Shown here in pieces: positions 27,837 to 41,182 of a stretch of DNA of 64,000 nucleotides. A program made the position numbers and the translations under genes. A model generated the notes under the pieces. The model made no database searches. It was not told where the DNA came from and worked only from the letters and a program-made list of their open reading frames with translations. Numbering within the stretch: the stretch's first letter is position 1; each line of letters opens with the position of its first letter. Source of the stretch: Burkholderiaceae bacterium (lineage in GTDB: Bacteria; Pseudomonadota; Gammaproteobacteria; Burkholderiales; Burkholderiaceae_C); NCBI GenBank assembly GCA_004323695.1, contig SCRU01000110.1, forward strand, positions 1-64,000. Direction: 5' to 3'.

Positions 27837-29180
27837 ATGGCTGAGGCGCCCATCGCTGGCGCCGTGCCGCGCATCTGGCAGGTCGGCGCGCTGTGCAAAG
27901 CCGTGGCCGATGCGCTGGATGCGAAGTTCAATCCCGTTGCCGTGCGCGGCGAAGTCTCGGGTTTTTCACGGGCCGCCAGCGGTCACTGCTATTTCTCTTT
28001 GAAGGACGAAACCGGACAGATCCGCTGCGCGATGTTCCGGCGTGCGGCGAGCCTGCTCGACTTTTCGCCGCGCGACGGAGAACTGGTCGAATTGCGCGCT
28101 CGCCTGGGCGTGTACGAGCAGCGCGGCGACCTGCAACTTGTCGTGGAGAGCATGAGCCGGGCCGGGCAGGGCGCGCTGTTCGAGCAGTTCCTGCGGCTCA
28201 AGGCCAGGCTGGAAATCGAAGGTCTGTTCGACGCGGCCCGCAAGCGCGAACTGCCAGCGATGCCGCGCGGCATCGGTGTCGTCACCTCGCTGGGCGCGGC
28301 CGCGCTGCATGATGTGGTGACGGCGCTGCGGCGCCGCGTGCCACACATTCCGGTGTTGGTTTCGCCCGCCCTCGTGCAGGGCGCCAACGCGCCGGCCGAC
28401 CTGGTCCGAGCGCTATCAAATCTGTATCTTCTCACGCCCGCCAGGCAAGGACAAGCGGCCGATTTGACTCCAAGGAAAGGGGCAGTGCCGGGTATTTGCA
28501 TCGACGTGATCCTGCTGGTGCGCGGCGGCGGATCCATGGAGGACTTGTGGGCCTTCAACGACGAGCAGCTGGCGCGCACCATCGTGCAAAGCCCGGTCCC
28601 GGTCGTTTGCGGTGTCGGCCATGAGACCGACTTCACCATCGCCGACTTTTGCGCCGACCTGCGCGCGCCCACGCCAACGGCCGCCGCCGAACTGGTGGCC
28701 CAGCCGCGCGACGTGTGGCTGGGCGCGCTCGCGCAGGCGAGCGAGCGACTGTCCAACGCCGTGCTGCGCCAGTGCGACAACCAGAGCCAGCGGGTCGATC
28801 TGGCGGCCTCGCGGCTGGGCCGGCCCTCCGCATTGCTGGCGCGCCAGCAACTGCGGCTGGGCCAGCAGGCGCAGCGCCTGCGCTACGAAGTGCTATCAAA
28901 CTTGCAGCTTAAAACATCCACCCTGCAAGGGCTGGAGGCCAGTTTTCCAGAGAAATGTCGGCGCGCAGCGGCGGCGGCACATGAGCGGCTGGAGCGCGCC
29001 CGTTTGCGCCTGGAACTGCTGGACCCGCGCCTGGTTTTGCAGCGCGGCTATGCCTGGCTGGCGGACCTGGACGGCAGCGCCGTGACGCGCGTGCGCCAGA
29101 CGCATGTCGGCCAGGCCCTGCGCGCCACCCTCGCGGATGGCGAGGTTGATCTCACGGTCGCGCCGCAACGCCTCATTTAA
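27837..29180 (+). CDS. xseA: exodeoxyribonuclease VII large subunit
   Basis: 447 aa from ATG 27837 (MAEAPIAGAV). An N-terminal OB-fold contains VRGEVSGFSRAASGHCYFSLKDE; the catalytic core has IGVVTSLGAAALHDVVTAL, RGGGSMEDLWAFNDEQLARTI and CGVGHETDFTIADFCADLRAPTPTAAAE; a long coiled coil and LVLQRGYAWL close it. It degrades single-stranded DNA with the XseB subunit, not encoded here. Two insertions, each encoded by a dispersed repeat (28412-28473 and 28892-28950), lie before RGGGS and within the coiled coil. Confidence 0.95.
   Translation: MAEAPIAGAVPRIWQVGALCKAVADALDAKFNPVAVRGEVSGFSRAASGHCYFSLKDETGQIRCAMFRRAASLLDFSPRDGELVELRARLGVYEQRGDLQLVVESMSRAGQGALFEQFLRLKARLEIEGLFDAARKRELPAMPRGIGVVTSLGAAALHDVVTALRRRVPHIPVLVSPALVQGANAPADLVRALSNLYLLTPARQGQAADLTPRKGAVPGICIDVILLVRGGGSMEDLWAFNDEQLARTIVQSPVPVVCGVGHETDFTIADFCADLRAPTPTAAAELVAQPRDVWLGALAQASERLSNAVLRQCDNQSQRVDLAASRLGRPSALLARQQLRLGQQAQRLRYEVLSNLQLKTSTLQGLEASFPEKCRRAAAAAHERLERARLRLELLDPRLVLQRGYAWLADLDGSAVTRVRQTHVGQALRATLADGEVDLTVAPQRLI
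28412..28473 (+). repeat. dispersed ~60-bp repeat, copy 1 within xseA
   Basis: It starts GCTATCAAATCTGTATC and ends CGGCCGATTTGACTCCAA, with CCAGGCAAGGAC between. It adds about 20 residues just before the conserved RGGGS motif. Confidence 0.7.
28892..28950 (+). repeat. dispersed ~60-bp repeat, copy 2 within xseA
   Basis: It starts GCTATCAAACTTGCAGCTT and continues with CCTGCAAGGGCTGGAGGCC and AGTTTTCC. It is read in the same codon phase as copy 1. Confidence 0.65.
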
Positions 29181-29226
29181 TTCCTACAATCAGCGATCCC
29201 GACCACAAACCAAGAGGAACGAAATC

Positions 29227-29808
29227 ATGGAACACAAACTGCCTGCACTGCCTTACGCGATCGATGCGCTGGCGCCCAGCTACTCCAAGGAAACCATGGA
29301 GTACCACTACGGCAAGCACCACAACGCCTATGTGGTGAACCTCAACAACCTGCAAAAGGGCACCGAATTCGAGAACATGGCGCTGGAAGACATCGTCAAA
29401 AAATCCAGCGGCGGCATCTACAACAACTCCGCGCAAATCTGGAACCACACGTTCTTCTGGAACTGCATGAAGCCCCAGGGCGGCGGTGAGCCGTCTGGCG
29501 CGCTGGCCAAAGCCATTGCCGCAAAGTGGGGGACTTACGCCGCGTTCCGGGAAGCGTTCGTGAAGTCGGCGGGCGCGAATTTCGGCTCCGGCTGGACCTG
29601 GCTCGTGAAGAAGGCGGACGGTTCGGTGCACATCGTGAACATGGGGCCGGCCGGCACGCCGCTGACCACGGCTGACAAGGCCCTGCTGACGGTGGACGTG
29701 TGGGAGCATGCCTACTACATCGATTACCGCAACCTGCGCCCGAAATATGTGGAAACCTTCCTCGACAAGCTGGTGAACTGGAGCTTTGCCGAGAAGAATT
29801 TCGGCTGA
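29227..29808 (+). CDS. sodB: superoxide dismutase [Fe]
   Basis: 193 aa from ATG 29227, preceded by an AGAGGAA box. Metal ligands are His27 (MEYHYGKHH), the His in AQIWNHTFFWNCM, and Asp/His in VDVWEHAYYIDYRN. FFWNCMKPQGGGEPSG and NFGSGWTWL favour the iron-type enzyme of the Fe/Mn family. It removes superoxide in the cytoplasm. A strong hairpin terminator follows. Confidence 0.96.
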   Translation: MEHKLPALPYAIDALAPSYSKETMEYHYGKHHNAYVVNLNNLQKGTEFENMALEDIVKKSSGGIYNNSAQIWNHTFFWNCMKPQGGGEPSGALAKAIAAKWGTYAAFREAFVKSAGANFGSGWTWLVKKADGSVHIVNMGPAGTPLTTADKALLTVDVWEHAYYIDYRNLRPKYVETFLDKLVNWSFAEKNFG

Positions 29809-29825
29809 AGCAATATTCACGCATG

Positions 29826-29852
29826 AAAAAGCCGGCATGAGCCGGCTTTTTT
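29826..29852. terminator. bidirectional rho-independent terminator after sodB
   Basis: The hairpin GCCGGC-ATGA-GCCGGC is flanked by an A-run on the left and a T-run on the right, so it can serve sodB and the convergent DUF192 gene. Confidence 0.85.
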
Positions 29853-29922
29853 GTCGGGACGGACACCGTTGGCGCAGCGCCACCGGTGCCGCGATTCGGC
29901 GGGTCATGGCCGTGAATGGGCG

Positions 29923-30381
29923 TCAATGGGCCTGGAACGGACGTCCACCCAGCCTGAACCCGGCCTTGATGGACCGCTTGGCGAACCAGCCCTGATTCAT
30001 TTCGAGCACGAAACGCACCGGCTTGGCCGAGCAATGGGGATTCGTCGTCTGCGGCGCCATGTCGGCCAGGTTCACGATGGTGCCGTCATCTGCAATGAAC
30101 GCGGCGGTCAGCGGCAGCAGGGTGTTCTTCATCCAGAAACACTGCGTGCTGGGCGTGTCGAATACGAACAGCATGCCTTCCTGTTGCGGCATCTGCTTGC
30201 GGAACATCAAGCCGTATTCCTGCTGTGCAGGAGTCGTGGCCAACTGGACATCGATCTGGTACATGTCGGCCGTCAGCTTGGTACGCGGCAGCTCCAGTTG
30301 CGGGCCGCCCGCGCTCGCCGCACCCGCCCACAGCGAGAGACCGGCGACAAGGGCGGACAGGAATACGGAACGCAGACTCAT
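29923..30381 (-). CDS. DUF192-family secreted protein
   Basis: 152 aa from MSLRSVFLSALVAGLSLWAGAASA, a clear Sec signal peptide cut before GGPQLEL. The body contains LATTPAQQEYGLMFRK, GMLFVFDTPSTQCFWMKNTLLPL, FIADDGTIVNLADM and FVLEMNQGWFAKRSIKAG, the DUF192 (COG1430) pattern. Function is unknown; periplasmic location is predicted. Convergent with sodB. Confidence 0.88.
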   Translation of the reverse strand: MSLRSVFLSALVAGLSLWAGAASAGGPQLELPRTKLTADMYQIDVQLATTPAQQEYGLMFRKQMPQQEGMLFVFDTPSTQCFWMKNTLLPLTAAFIADDGTIVNLADMAPQTTNPHCSAKPVRFVLEMNQGWFAKRSIKAGFRLGGRPFQAH

Positions 30382-30410
30382 GAGATTCACCTTCCAGCGC
30401 GCGCGGGGAC

Positions 30411-30440
30411 AAAAAAAATGCCCGCAGTAGCGGGCATTTT
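30411..30440 (-). terminator. rho-independent terminator
   Basis: TGCCCGC-AGTA-GCGGGCA with an A-run on its left (a T-run on the minus strand) ends the small secreted-protein gene at 30461-30700. Confidence 0.8.
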
Positions 30441-30460
30441 CACGCAAAGTCAGAAATGAC

Positions 30461-30700
30461 TTATTCGGTCTTGGCCGCTTCGGCCTTCTTAGCAGCCTTC
30501 TTGGCTTTGTGGGCTTTGTGATGAGCCTTCTTGGCTTTATGGGCCTTTTTGGCAGCCTTGGCAGGAGCAGCAGCAGGCGCTGCGGCAGGAGCTTCGGCAG
30601 CGGCAGGAGCCGCAGGCGCAGCCGCCGGAGCGGCGGGTGTTTGTGCATAGGCACCGGCAGCAAACAGGCCAGCGATGAGGGCGCCGAGAATCTTGTTCAT
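30461..30700 (-). CDS. small Ala/Lys/His-rich secreted protein
   Basis: 79 aa. A signal peptide MNKILGALIAGLFAAGAYA is followed by an Ala-Pro-rich linker and a very basic repeat region of KKAHKAK and KKAHHKAHK units ending AAKTE. The mature part has almost no other residue types. It resembles acid-shock or histone-H1-like low-complexity proteins exported to the periplasm. The gene has its own terminator and stands alone. Function is not inferable beyond a charged, probably unstructured polypeptide. Confidence 0.75.
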   Translation of the reverse strand: MNKILGALIAGLFAAGAYAQTPAAPAAAPAAPAAAEAPAAAPAAAPAKAAKKAHKAKKAHHKAHKAKKAAKKAEAAKTE

Positions 30701-30956
30701 TTAAAAATTCCTTAAAGTAACGTTACGGAGAAATTCCACTCCAAGAGGATTGAAATGGCCCTTCCGTAACGGGCGCGGTTTGCCCCCGGTTGACAACGTG
30801 GGCCGAAATTTTGTGGGTTGATCGAAGCGACCGCCCCCCTGGATCGGCGCTGCGCCATGCTTTGTGCGGGGATTCCTTCAGGCTTGAAAATATCCCGGAC
30901 GCCACCAGTTTATCCAGGCGGTGCAGTGCGCCGGACTGCCCGATAGAATGAAATCC

Positions 30957-31316
30957 ATGGCCACCAAACTTCCCTCCAGACCCCCTGCGCCGAAGACCGA
31001 GTCGCCCGACGGGGACGGTGGCGGCTCGGTGGTTCTGGAGCGGCGCCGACAGAAGGTCAAGCCACCGCAGATGCACCAGGTGGTGATGCTGAACGACGAT
31101 TACACCCCCATGGAATTCGTGGTGGTGGTGATTCAGGAGTTTTTCAGCAAGGACCGCGAAACAGCAACCCAGATCATGCTCAAGATCCATCTGGACGGCA
31201 AAGGCGTGTGCGGCGTGTATTCGAAGGATGTGGCCGCCACCAAGGTGGACCAGGTGCGGGACGCCGCGAACAAGGCAGGGCACCCGCTGCAATGCCTGAG
31301 CGAGCCCGTTGAATAA
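30957..31316 (+). CDS. clpS: ATP-dependent Clp protease adaptor ClpS
   Basis: 119 aa from MATKLPSRP; an ATG three codons earlier is possible. The core holds [50 protein letters not shown], the family's N-degron pocket (Asn-Asp-Asp and His). ClpS delivers N-end-rule substrates to ClpAP. The next gene is clpA, 56 bp downstream. Confidence 0.95.
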   Translation: MATKLPSRPPAPKTESPDGDGGGSVVLERRRQKVKPPQMHQVVMLNDDYTPMEFVVVVIQEFFSKDRETATQIMLKIHLDGKGVCGVYSKDVAATKVDQVRDAANKAGHPLQCLSEPVE

Positions 31317-31372
31317 TTTGGACAGGCACCCATTTAAAGTTCATCATTACAGCAAGGCAAAAAGGAAATCAC

Positions 31373-33712
<2,340 letters not shown>

Positions 33713-33735
33713 AATCGCCTGCGCCACAATGCAAA

Positions 33736-33766
33736 GGGCCGGCAGCGTCAAGTTGCCGGCCCTTTT
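33736..33766 (+). terminator. rho-independent terminator after clpA
   Basis: GGGCCGGCA pairs with TTGCCGGCCC and is followed by TTTT. Confidence 0.85.
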
Positions 33767-33824
33767 ACTATCCTGCTGATAGCTTACCAGCGATATCCAG
33801 TAAGGGCTAAAGGCCGAATTCATC
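33767..33824 (+). repeat. dispersed ~60-bp repeat, intergenic copy (clpA-sbcB)
   Basis: ACTATCCTGCTGATAGCTT opens it, with ATCCAGTAAGGGCTAAAGGC and CGAATTC at the end. It lies between the clpA terminator and the sbcB start. Confidence 0.65.
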
Positions 33825-33845
33825 ATCATTTCAGGTTCGACGGGC

Positions 33846-35282
33846 ATGCACACCTTTCTCTGGCACGACTACGAAACCTTCGGGACCCAGGTACGGCGCG
33901 ACCGGCCGGCCCAGTTTGCGGCCATCCGCACCGATGCCGATCTCAATGAAATCGGCGAACCGCTGATGCTGTACTGCCAGCCGGCGCCCGATTTCCTGCC
34001 CGACCCGCAGTCGTGCCTGATCACCGGCATCACGCCGCAGCTGTGCCTGGCGCGTGGCGTGCCGGAGCACCAGTTCGCCGCGCAGATCGAGCAGGCACTG
34101 GCCGAACCCGGCACGATCGGAGTCGGCTACAACACGATCCGCTTCGACGACGAGATCACGCGCTTCATGTTCTGGCGCAACCTGATCGATCCGTATGCGC
34201 GCGAGTGGCAAAACGAGTGCGGGCGCTGGGACCTGCTCGACGTGGTGCGCACCGCGTACGCGCTGCGCCCGGACGGCATCGAGTGGCCGAAAAATGCGCA
34301 AGGCGGTGCCAGCTTCAAGCTGACCGATCTGACGGCCGCCAATGGGCTCATTCACGAGGCGGCGCACGATGCGCTGTCCGACGTGCGCGCCACGATCGCG
34401 CTGGCGCGGTTGCTGAGGAACAAGCAACCCAAGCTGTTCGATTTTTGCCTGGGCCTGCACAAGAAGGACCGCGTGGCGGCCGAGCTGGGCTTGCCTACCT
34501 CGCTCCAGTTGGCCCGGCCGTTTCTGCACATCTCCGGCATGTTCCCGGCCGAACGCGGCTGCTTGGGCCTAATGTGGCCGCTGGCCAGCCACCCGACCAA
34601 CAAGAACGAGCTGATTGCCTGGGACTTGGCGTACGACCCGCGCGAGCTCGCCCTGCTGGACGCCGACACGATTCGCACGCGCCTGTTCAGCCGGGCCGAC
34701 GATCTGCCCGAAGGCATCGTGCGCCTGCCGGTCAAGACGATTCACCTGAACAAGTCACCGATGGTGGTGAGTAACCTCAAGACGCTCACCCCCGCCATGG
34801 CACAGCGCTGGGGGCTGGACGTTGACCAGGCCCTGGCGCACGCCGGCGCCGCGGCCACGCTGCCCGACATGAGCACGATCTGGCAGGAGGTCTTCCGCCG
34901 CCCTGAAGAGCCGACACCCGATGTGGACGAGGACTTGTACGGCGGCTTCATCGGCAACAGCGACCGGCGAAAGCTCACGCAACTGCGCGGCCTCTCCCCG
35001 CAGAAGCTGGCCACTGCCCGCACCGGGTTTGACGACGCGCGGCTGGAGGAATTGCTGTTCCGCTACCGTGCGCGCAACCATCCCGCCACCTTGTCGGACG
35101 ACGACGCCCGGCGCTGGGAAGGGCACCGCGCGGCCCGCTTGTTCGAAGGCGCGGGCGGCGCGCGCACGGTGGACCAGCTGTTCTCCGAGATCGACCAGTT
35201 GTCGGAAACGGCCGACGAGCGCGGCGAAGAGATCCTGGGCGCGCTGTATGACTATGCCGGGAGCATCGCACCCTCGCGGTGA
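33846..35282 (+). CDS. sbcB: exodeoxyribonuclease I
   Basis: 478 aa. DEDDh exonuclease residues appear in FLWHDYETFGTQ (Asp-Glu), GYNTIRFDDEITRFMFWRN and AAHDALSDVRATIALARL; an SH3-like and helical C-terminal domain follow, with KLTQLRGLSPQKL and WEGHRAARLFEG. It digests single-stranded DNA 3' to 5' in recombination and repair. Confidence 0.95.
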   Translation: MHTFLWHDYETFGTQVRRDRPAQFAAIRTDADLNEIGEPLMLYCQPAPDFLPDPQSCLITGITPQLCLARGVPEHQFAAQIEQALAEPGTIGVGYNTIRFDDEITRFMFWRNLIDPYAREWQNECGRWDLLDVVRTAYALRPDGIEWPKNAQGGASFKLTDLTAANGLIHEAAHDALSDVRATIALARLLRNKQPKLFDFCLGLHKKDRVAAELGLPTSLQLARPFLHISGMFPAERGCLGLMWPLASHPTNKNELIAWDLAYDPRELALLDADTIRTRLFSRADDLPEGIVRLPVKTIHLNKSPMVVSNLKTLTPAMAQRWGLDVDQALAHAGAAATLPDMSTIWQEVFRRPEEPTPDVDEDLYGGFIGNSDRRKLTQLRGLSPQKLATARTGFDDARLEELLFRYRARNHPATLSDDDARRWEGHRAARLFEGAGGARTVDQLFSEIDQLSETADERGEEILGALYDYAGSIAPSR

Positions 35283-35300
35283 GGCGTGCCCGAACGCCCG

Positions 35301-36149
35301 ATGAGCATCACCGATCTGACCGAATTCGCGCACCGCCACCGGCGGCTGTTCGTGCTGACCGGCGCGGGCTGCAGCACGGAATCGGGCATCCCGGACTACC
35401 GCGATGCCAATGGCGACTGGAAGCGCGCGGCGCCCGTGACCTGGCAGGCGTTCATGGGCGAGGAGGCCACACGCCAGCGCTACTGGGCGCGCAGCCTGAT
35501 CGGCTGGCGCGTGATCGGCCAGGCGCGGCCCAGCCTGGCGCATCGCGCGCTGGCCCGGCTGGAGGCGGCCGGGCGCGTCGAGCTGCTGCTCACGCAGAAC
35601 GTGGACGGCCTGCATCGTGCTGCCGGCAGCCAGCGCGTGATCGATCTGCACGGCCGCGTCGATACCGTGCGCTGCATGGCCTGCGAAGCCCGCAGCCCGC
35701 GCGCTGCGCTGCAGGCTGAACTGCTGCGCCGCAACCCCGATTGGGCCGCGCTGGACGCGAAGGCCGCGCCCGACGGCGACGCCGACCTCGAAGCCCGCGA
35801 CTTCTCGGGTTTTGACATTCCCGCGTGCCCCCACTGCGGTGGACTGCTCAAGCCCGACGTGGTGTTCTTCGGCGAGAACGTGCCACGCGAGCGCGTCAAA
35901 GAGGCGCTGGGCGCCTTGGCGCAGGCCGACGCCGTGCTGGTGGCCGGCTCCTCGCTCATGGTGTATTCGGGCTTTCGCTTCGTGCAGGCGGCCGTGGTGG
36001 CCGGCAAGCCGGTGGCCGCCGTGAATCTGGGGCGCACACGGGCGGATGAACTGCTGGCACTCAAGTTGGAGCAGCCTGTGGGCCAGGCGCTGGACGCGCT
36101 CGCCAGCGCCCTGGACGAGGCTTCGGGGTCATCGACGTTGCCCGAATAG
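35301..36149 (+). CDS. Sir2-family NAD-dependent protein deacylase
   Basis: 282 aa from ATG 35301, with a GTG at 35286 as alternative. The sirtuin signatures are FVLTGAGCSTESGIPDYRD, LLTQNVDGLHRAAGSQRVIDLHG (catalytic His) and a zinc pair CMAC and CPHCGG, then KPDVVFFGENVP. It belongs to the class II (SIRT4-like) branch by the GAGCSTESGIPDYR form. It removes acyl groups from lysines using NAD. Confidence 0.9.
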   Translation: MSITDLTEFAHRHRRLFVLTGAGCSTESGIPDYRDANGDWKRAAPVTWQAFMGEEATRQRYWARSLIGWRVIGQARPSLAHRALARLEAAGRVELLLTQNVDGLHRAAGSQRVIDLHGRVDTVRCMACEARSPRAALQAELLRRNPDWAALDAKAAPDGDADLEARDFSGFDIPACPHCGGLLKPDVVFFGENVPRERVKEALGALAQADAVLVAGSSLMVYSGFRFVQAAVVAGKPVAAVNLGRTRADELLALKLEQPVGQALDALASALDEASGSSTLPE

Positions 36150-36203
36150 ACCGGCATTCGGCATCCCCGCTCGAACGCCGCCGCTCTGGATGCCCGGCCG
36201 ACG

Positions 36204-36671
<468 letters not shown>

Positions 36672-36690
36672 CGGTTCGGTTGCTCCATGT

Positions 36691-36751
36691 TTCTAGAAAT
36701 AGAGGCTGTAGCCATTACCCATCATGAATAGTATGCTTCTATTTTAGTAGC
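36691..36751 (-). repeat. dispersed ~60-bp repeat, intergenic copy (EVE-upp)
   Basis: Minus strand: GCTACTAAAATAGAAGC begins it and GGGTAATGGCTACAGCC follows. It is more diverged than the other copies. Confidence 0.5.
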
Positions 36752-36784
36752 CACGAAAAACAGCGTCGCACGCACCGCTCCAGG

Positions 36785-37426
<642 letters not shown>

Positions 37427-37471
37427 GGGTTTTGTTCTTTCTTCATCAAAAATAGAGTCCGGCACAGGGTA

Positions 37472-38149
37472 TCAGCCCAGCCGGGCCGCGGCGAGGCGTA
37501 CTTGCGCGGCGCGCTCGGCCTGGCGTGGCAGCGACTTTTCGCGCAGCGCCGCCGTGATCTCCGGCGGCGCCACGTCCGGATGGCCAGCACGGAATGGCGG
37601 GGCCGGGTTGTACTCGATCGCGAGCTGGATGGCTTCGGCCACGGCGCGCCCATGCATGGCCGCAGCCAGTTCCAGCGCGAAATCAATCCCCGCCGTGACG
37701 CCGCCGCCCGTCACCACCGGGCCGTCCGTGACGGTGCGCCCGGGCGCAGGCGTGGCGCCGAAAGCGGTCAGATAGTCCACGGCCGTCCAGTGGGTTGTGG
37801 CCCGGCGCCCGCGCAGCAGGCCCGCGGCGCCAAGCACCAGCGCGCCGGTGCAGACCGAGGTGATGTAGCGCGCGCCGCTCGCCAGCTGCCGCAGGTAGAC
37901 CAGGGTTTCGTCGTCGGTCAGCAGCGCGTTCACGCCGAAGCCGCCCGGCACGCAGAGCACGTCGGCCCGGGGCAATTCACTGAAGGTGGTGGTGGGCAGG
38001 ATGCGCATGCCGTGCTCGGTCACCACCGGGTCCATGGATTTCCACACCAGATGAACCCGCGCATCGGGGCAACGACAGAACACCTCGTAGGGACCGGTGA
38101 GGTCGAGCTGGGCCAGCGCGGGAAACAGCAGCAGGGCGAAGGTGGTCAT
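37472..38149 (-). CDS. DJ-1/PfpI-family protein (isonitrile-hydratase-like)
   Basis: 225 aa from MTTFALLLFPAL. ADVLCVPGGFGVNALL and YITSVCTGALVLGAAGLLRGRRATTHW contain the nucleophilic cysteine elbow (SVCTGA) and nearby His. TDGPVVTGGGVTAGIDFAL is typical of the isonitrile hydratase/ThiJ group. Enzymatic activity is not certain. Confidence 0.85.
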   Translation of the reverse strand: MTTFALLLFPALAQLDLTGPYEVFCRCPDARVHLVWKSMDPVVTEHGMRILPTTTFSELPRADVLCVPGGFGVNALLTDDETLVYLRQLASGARYITSVCTGALVLGAAGLLRGRRATTHWTAVDYLTAFGATPAPGRTVTDGPVVTGGGVTAGIDFALELAAAMHGRAVAEAIQLAIEYNPAPPFRAGHPDVAPPEITAALREKSLPRQAERAAQVRLAAARLG

Positions 38150-38223
38150 CGAGGGGCCTCGGTCGGGTCGCATTGAAAAGTAAAATCAGGGGTGTAGATT
38201 AAATCAATACCAAAGGATTTTCC

Positions 38224-38961
38224 GTGGCCGGACACAGTAAATGGGCGAATATCCAGCACCGCAAGGGCCGCCAGGATGAGAAGCGCGGAAAGATCTGGAC
38301 TCGCATCATCCGCGAGATCACCGTCGCGGCCCGCGCCGGCGGCGGTGACTTGAGCGCCAACCCGCGGCTGCGTCTGGCGGTGGACAAGGCCAAGGCCGCC
38401 AACATGCCGGCGGATCGCATCAAATACAACATCGACAAGGCCACCGGCAACGCCGAGGGCGTGAGTTACGAGGAAATCCGGTACGAGGGCTACGGCATCG
38501 GCGGCGCCGCCATCATCGTCGACACCATGACCGACAACCGAGTGCGTACCGTGGCCGAGGTGCGCCACGCCTTCAGCAAGCTGGGCGGCAACATGGGCAG
38601 CGAGGGTTCGGTCGCGTTCCAGTTCAAGCATTGCGGCCAGCTGATTTTTGCGCCTGGAACCTCCGAAGATGCGGTCATGGAAGCAGCGCTGGAGGCCGGT
38701 GCCGAGGATGTGGTCGCGGACGAGGATGGCGCGATCGAAGTGCTGACGGCCTATGCGGACTTCGAGAACGTGAAGAACGCGCTGGACGCGGCCGGACTCA
38801 AACCCGAGGTGGCGGGCGTCACCATGCGCGCTGAAAACACGATTGACCTCTCAGGCGACGATGCCGTGCGCATGCAGAAATTGCTCGATGCGCTGGAAGA
38901 CCTGGACGACACCCAGGACGTGTACCACAACGCGAATATCGACGAGGCCGGTGGCGCATGA
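38224..38961 (+). CDS. YebC/PmpR (TACO1) family protein
   Basis: 245 aa starting at GTG ([25 protein letters not shown] when translated), the invariant family N-terminus. Conserved [21 protein letters not shown]-like and [14 protein letters not shown] segments follow. Members were first called transcription regulators, and more recent work suggests a translation role on polyproline stretches. It overlaps purD by 4 nt. Confidence 0.95.
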   Translation: MAGHSKWANIQHRKGRQDEKRGKIWTRIIREITVAARAGGGDLSANPRLRLAVDKAKAANMPADRIKYNIDKATGNAEGVSYEEIRYEGYGIGGAAIIVDTMTDNRVRTVAEVRHAFSKLGGNMGSEGSVAFQFKHCGQLIFAPGTSEDAVMEAALEAGAEDVVADEDGAIEVLTAYADFENVKNALDAAGLKPEVAGVTMRAENTIDLSGDDAVRMQKLLDALEDLDDTQDVYHNANIDEAGGA

Positions 38962-40259
38962 AGGTTCTTGTCGTCGGAGGAGGCGGCCGGGAGCATGCGC
39001 TGGCCTGGAAGCTGGCTCAATCGCCCCGGGTCAGCCGGGTCTACGTGGCGCCGGGCAATGGCGGCACCGCGCTGGATCACCGGTTCGAGTGCATCGATAT
39101 CACGCAGGTCGTGGCGCTGCGCGAATGGGCCGTGACGAACGGCATATCGCTCACGGTGGTGGGGCCGGAAGGGCCGCTGGCCGCCGGGCTGGTCGATGAG
39201 TTTCGGACGCACGGCCTGCGCGTGTTCGGTCCAACCCGGGCCGCCGCCCGGTTGGAAAGCTCGAAGGCATTTTCCAAGGCGTTCATGAAGCGCCACGGCA
39301 TTCCGACGGCCGAGTACGAAACCTTTACCGATCCCGTGGCCGCGCACGCCTACGTGCAGCAAAAGGGCGCGCCGATCGTGGTCAAGGCGGACGGCCTGGC
39401 GGCGGGCAAGGGCGTGGTGGTCGCCATGACGGTGCCCGAGGCGCATGCGGCGATTGATGCGATGCTGGGCGCTGCCACCCCGGCGACGCACGCGGCGAGC
39501 GATGCGAAGGACACCGCGCCGCGCGTGGTGATCGAAGAATTCCTGCATGGCGAGGAAGCCAGCTTCATCGTGCTGTGCGACGGCAAGAACGTGACCGCGC
39601 TGGCATCCTCACAGGACCACAAGCGCCTGCTCGATGGCGACCAGGGCCCGAACACCGGTGGCATGGGGGCTTATTCGCCCGCGCCGGTGGTGACGGCCGA
39701 TGTGCATGCCCGCGCGATGCGCGAGATCATCCTGCCGACCCTCAAGGGGATGGAAAAAGAAGGCATCGCCTACACCGGTTTTCTGTATGCGGGACTCATG
39801 ATCGACGCCGGTGGCCGGCCCAAAACACTGGAATTCAATTGCCGCCTGGGCGATCCCGAAACGCAGCCGATCCTGCTGCGACTCAAGTCAGACCTGTTCG
39901 GGGTACTGTGGGCCGCGACCGAACCCGGCCTGCACGGCCGGCTCGATCAGGTCGACCTGCAATGGGACCGGCGTACGGCACTCGGCGTGGTGCTGGCCGC
40001 GCACGGCTATCCGGCGAGCCCGCGCACGGGCGACGTGATCGCGGGGTTGCCTGCGGAAGCGGACGACTGCGTCGTGTTCCATGCCGCCACTGCGCTGCGC
40101 GATCGCGCGCTGCGCACCACGGGCGGACGCGTGCTGTGTGTGACGGCACTGGCCGACAACGTCCGGCTGGCCCAGCAACGCGCCTACGAGGCCGTGCGCG
40201 GCATCTCGTTCGACGGCATGCAATACCGCCGCGACATCGGGCATCGGGCGGTCAAATGA
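38958..40259 (+). CDS. purD: phosphoribosylamine-glycine ligase
   Basis: 433 aa. [19 protein letters not shown], an ATP-grasp core with [16 protein letters not shown] and [16 protein letters not shown], and [19 protein letters not shown]. It performs the second step of purine synthesis. An ATGA overlap joins it to the upstream gene and another to hemF. Confidence 0.97.
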   Translation: MKVLVVGGGGREHALAWKLAQSPRVSRVYVAPGNGGTALDHRFECIDITQVVALREWAVTNGISLTVVGPEGPLAAGLVDEFRTHGLRVFGPTRAAARLESSKAFSKAFMKRHGIPTAEYETFTDPVAAHAYVQQKGAPIVVKADGLAAGKGVVVAMTVPEAHAAIDAMLGAATPATHAASDAKDTAPRVVIEEFLHGEEASFIVLCDGKNVTALASSQDHKRLLDGDQGPNTGGMGAYSPAPVVTADVHARAMREIILPTLKGMEKEGIAYTGFLYAGLMIDAGGRPKTLEFNCRLGDPETQPILLRLKSDLFGVLWAATEPGLHGRLDQVDLQWDRRTALGVVLAAHGYPASPRTGDVIAGLPAEADDCVVFHAATALRDRALRTTGGRVLCVTALADNVRLAQQRAYEAVRGISFDGMQYRRDIGHRAVK

Positions 40260-41182
40260 CGCCCGCCGGTGCCAATGTTGTCCAGGCCGTACGCACCTAT
40301 CTGCTGGATTTGCAACAGGGCATCACCTCGCGCGTCGCCGCGCTCGACGGTACACCGTTCCTGACCGATGCCTGGGACAAGCCTCCGGGGGAGCCGTTGC
40401 AGGGCAGCGGCATCACGCAAATTCTGGAGAACGGCGGGGTGTTCGAGCGCGCCGGCTGCGGCTTCTCGCATGTCACGGGCCCGCGGCTGCCGCCCTCGGC
40501 CACGCAGCACCGGCCTGACCTGGCGGGCGCGCCGTTCGAGGCGCTGGGCGTCTCGCTGGTATTTCATCCGCGCAACCCCTATGTGCCGACGGTGCACATG
40601 AACGTCCGCATGCTGGCCGCCAGTATGGCTGACCAGGCGCCGGTGTGCTGGTTTGGCGGCGGCATGGACCTGACGCCGGTTTATGGCTTCGAGGAAGACG
40701 CCGTGCACTTCCACCGCAGTTGCCAGGCGGCGCTGGCCCCGTTCGGCGACGACAAGTACCCGCGTTTCAAGGCCTGGTGCGACGACTATTTCTTCCTCAA
40801 GCACCGGGGCGAGGCACGCGGCGTGGGCGGGGTGTTCTTCGACGATTTTGCCGAACTCGGGCTGCCGCGCAGCCAGGCCATGATGCAGTCGGTCGGCTCG
40901 GCGTTTCTGGCCGCCTACCTGCCGATCGTGGAGCGCCGCATGGACCTGCCCTGGGGCGAGCGCGAGCGGGCCTTCCAGCTGTACCGGCGCGGCCGTTACG
41001 TCGAATTCAACCTGGTGTGGGACCGGGGCACGCACTTCGGACTCCAATCGGGCGGGCGCACCGAATCCATTTTGCTGTCCATGCCGCCGCTGGCGAGCTG
41101 GTCCTATCAGCATCAGGTCGAGCCCGGTTCGCCCGAAGAAGACCTGTACACCCGGTACCTGCCGCGGCGGGAGTGGATTTGA
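40256..41182 (+). CDS. hemF: oxygen-dependent coproporphyrinogen III oxidase
   Basis: 308 aa. [46 protein letters not shown] and [31 protein letters not shown] are characteristic. It makes protoporphyrinogen IX aerobically. It starts at ATG overlapping the purD stop by 4 nt. Confidence 0.97.
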   Translation: MTPAGANVVQAVRTYLLDLQQGITSRVAALDGTPFLTDAWDKPPGEPLQGSGITQILENGGVFERAGCGFSHVTGPRLPPSATQHRPDLAGAPFEALGVSLVFHPRNPYVPTVHMNVRMLAASMADQAPVCWFGGGMDLTPVYGFEEDAVHFHRSCQAALAPFGDDKYPRFKAWCDDYFFLKHRGEARGVGGVFFDDFAELGLPRSQAMMQSVGSAFLAAYLPIVERRMDLPWGERERAFQLYRRGRYVEFNLVWDRGTHFGLQSGGRTESILLSMPPLASWSYQHQVEPGSPEEDLYTRYLPRREWI

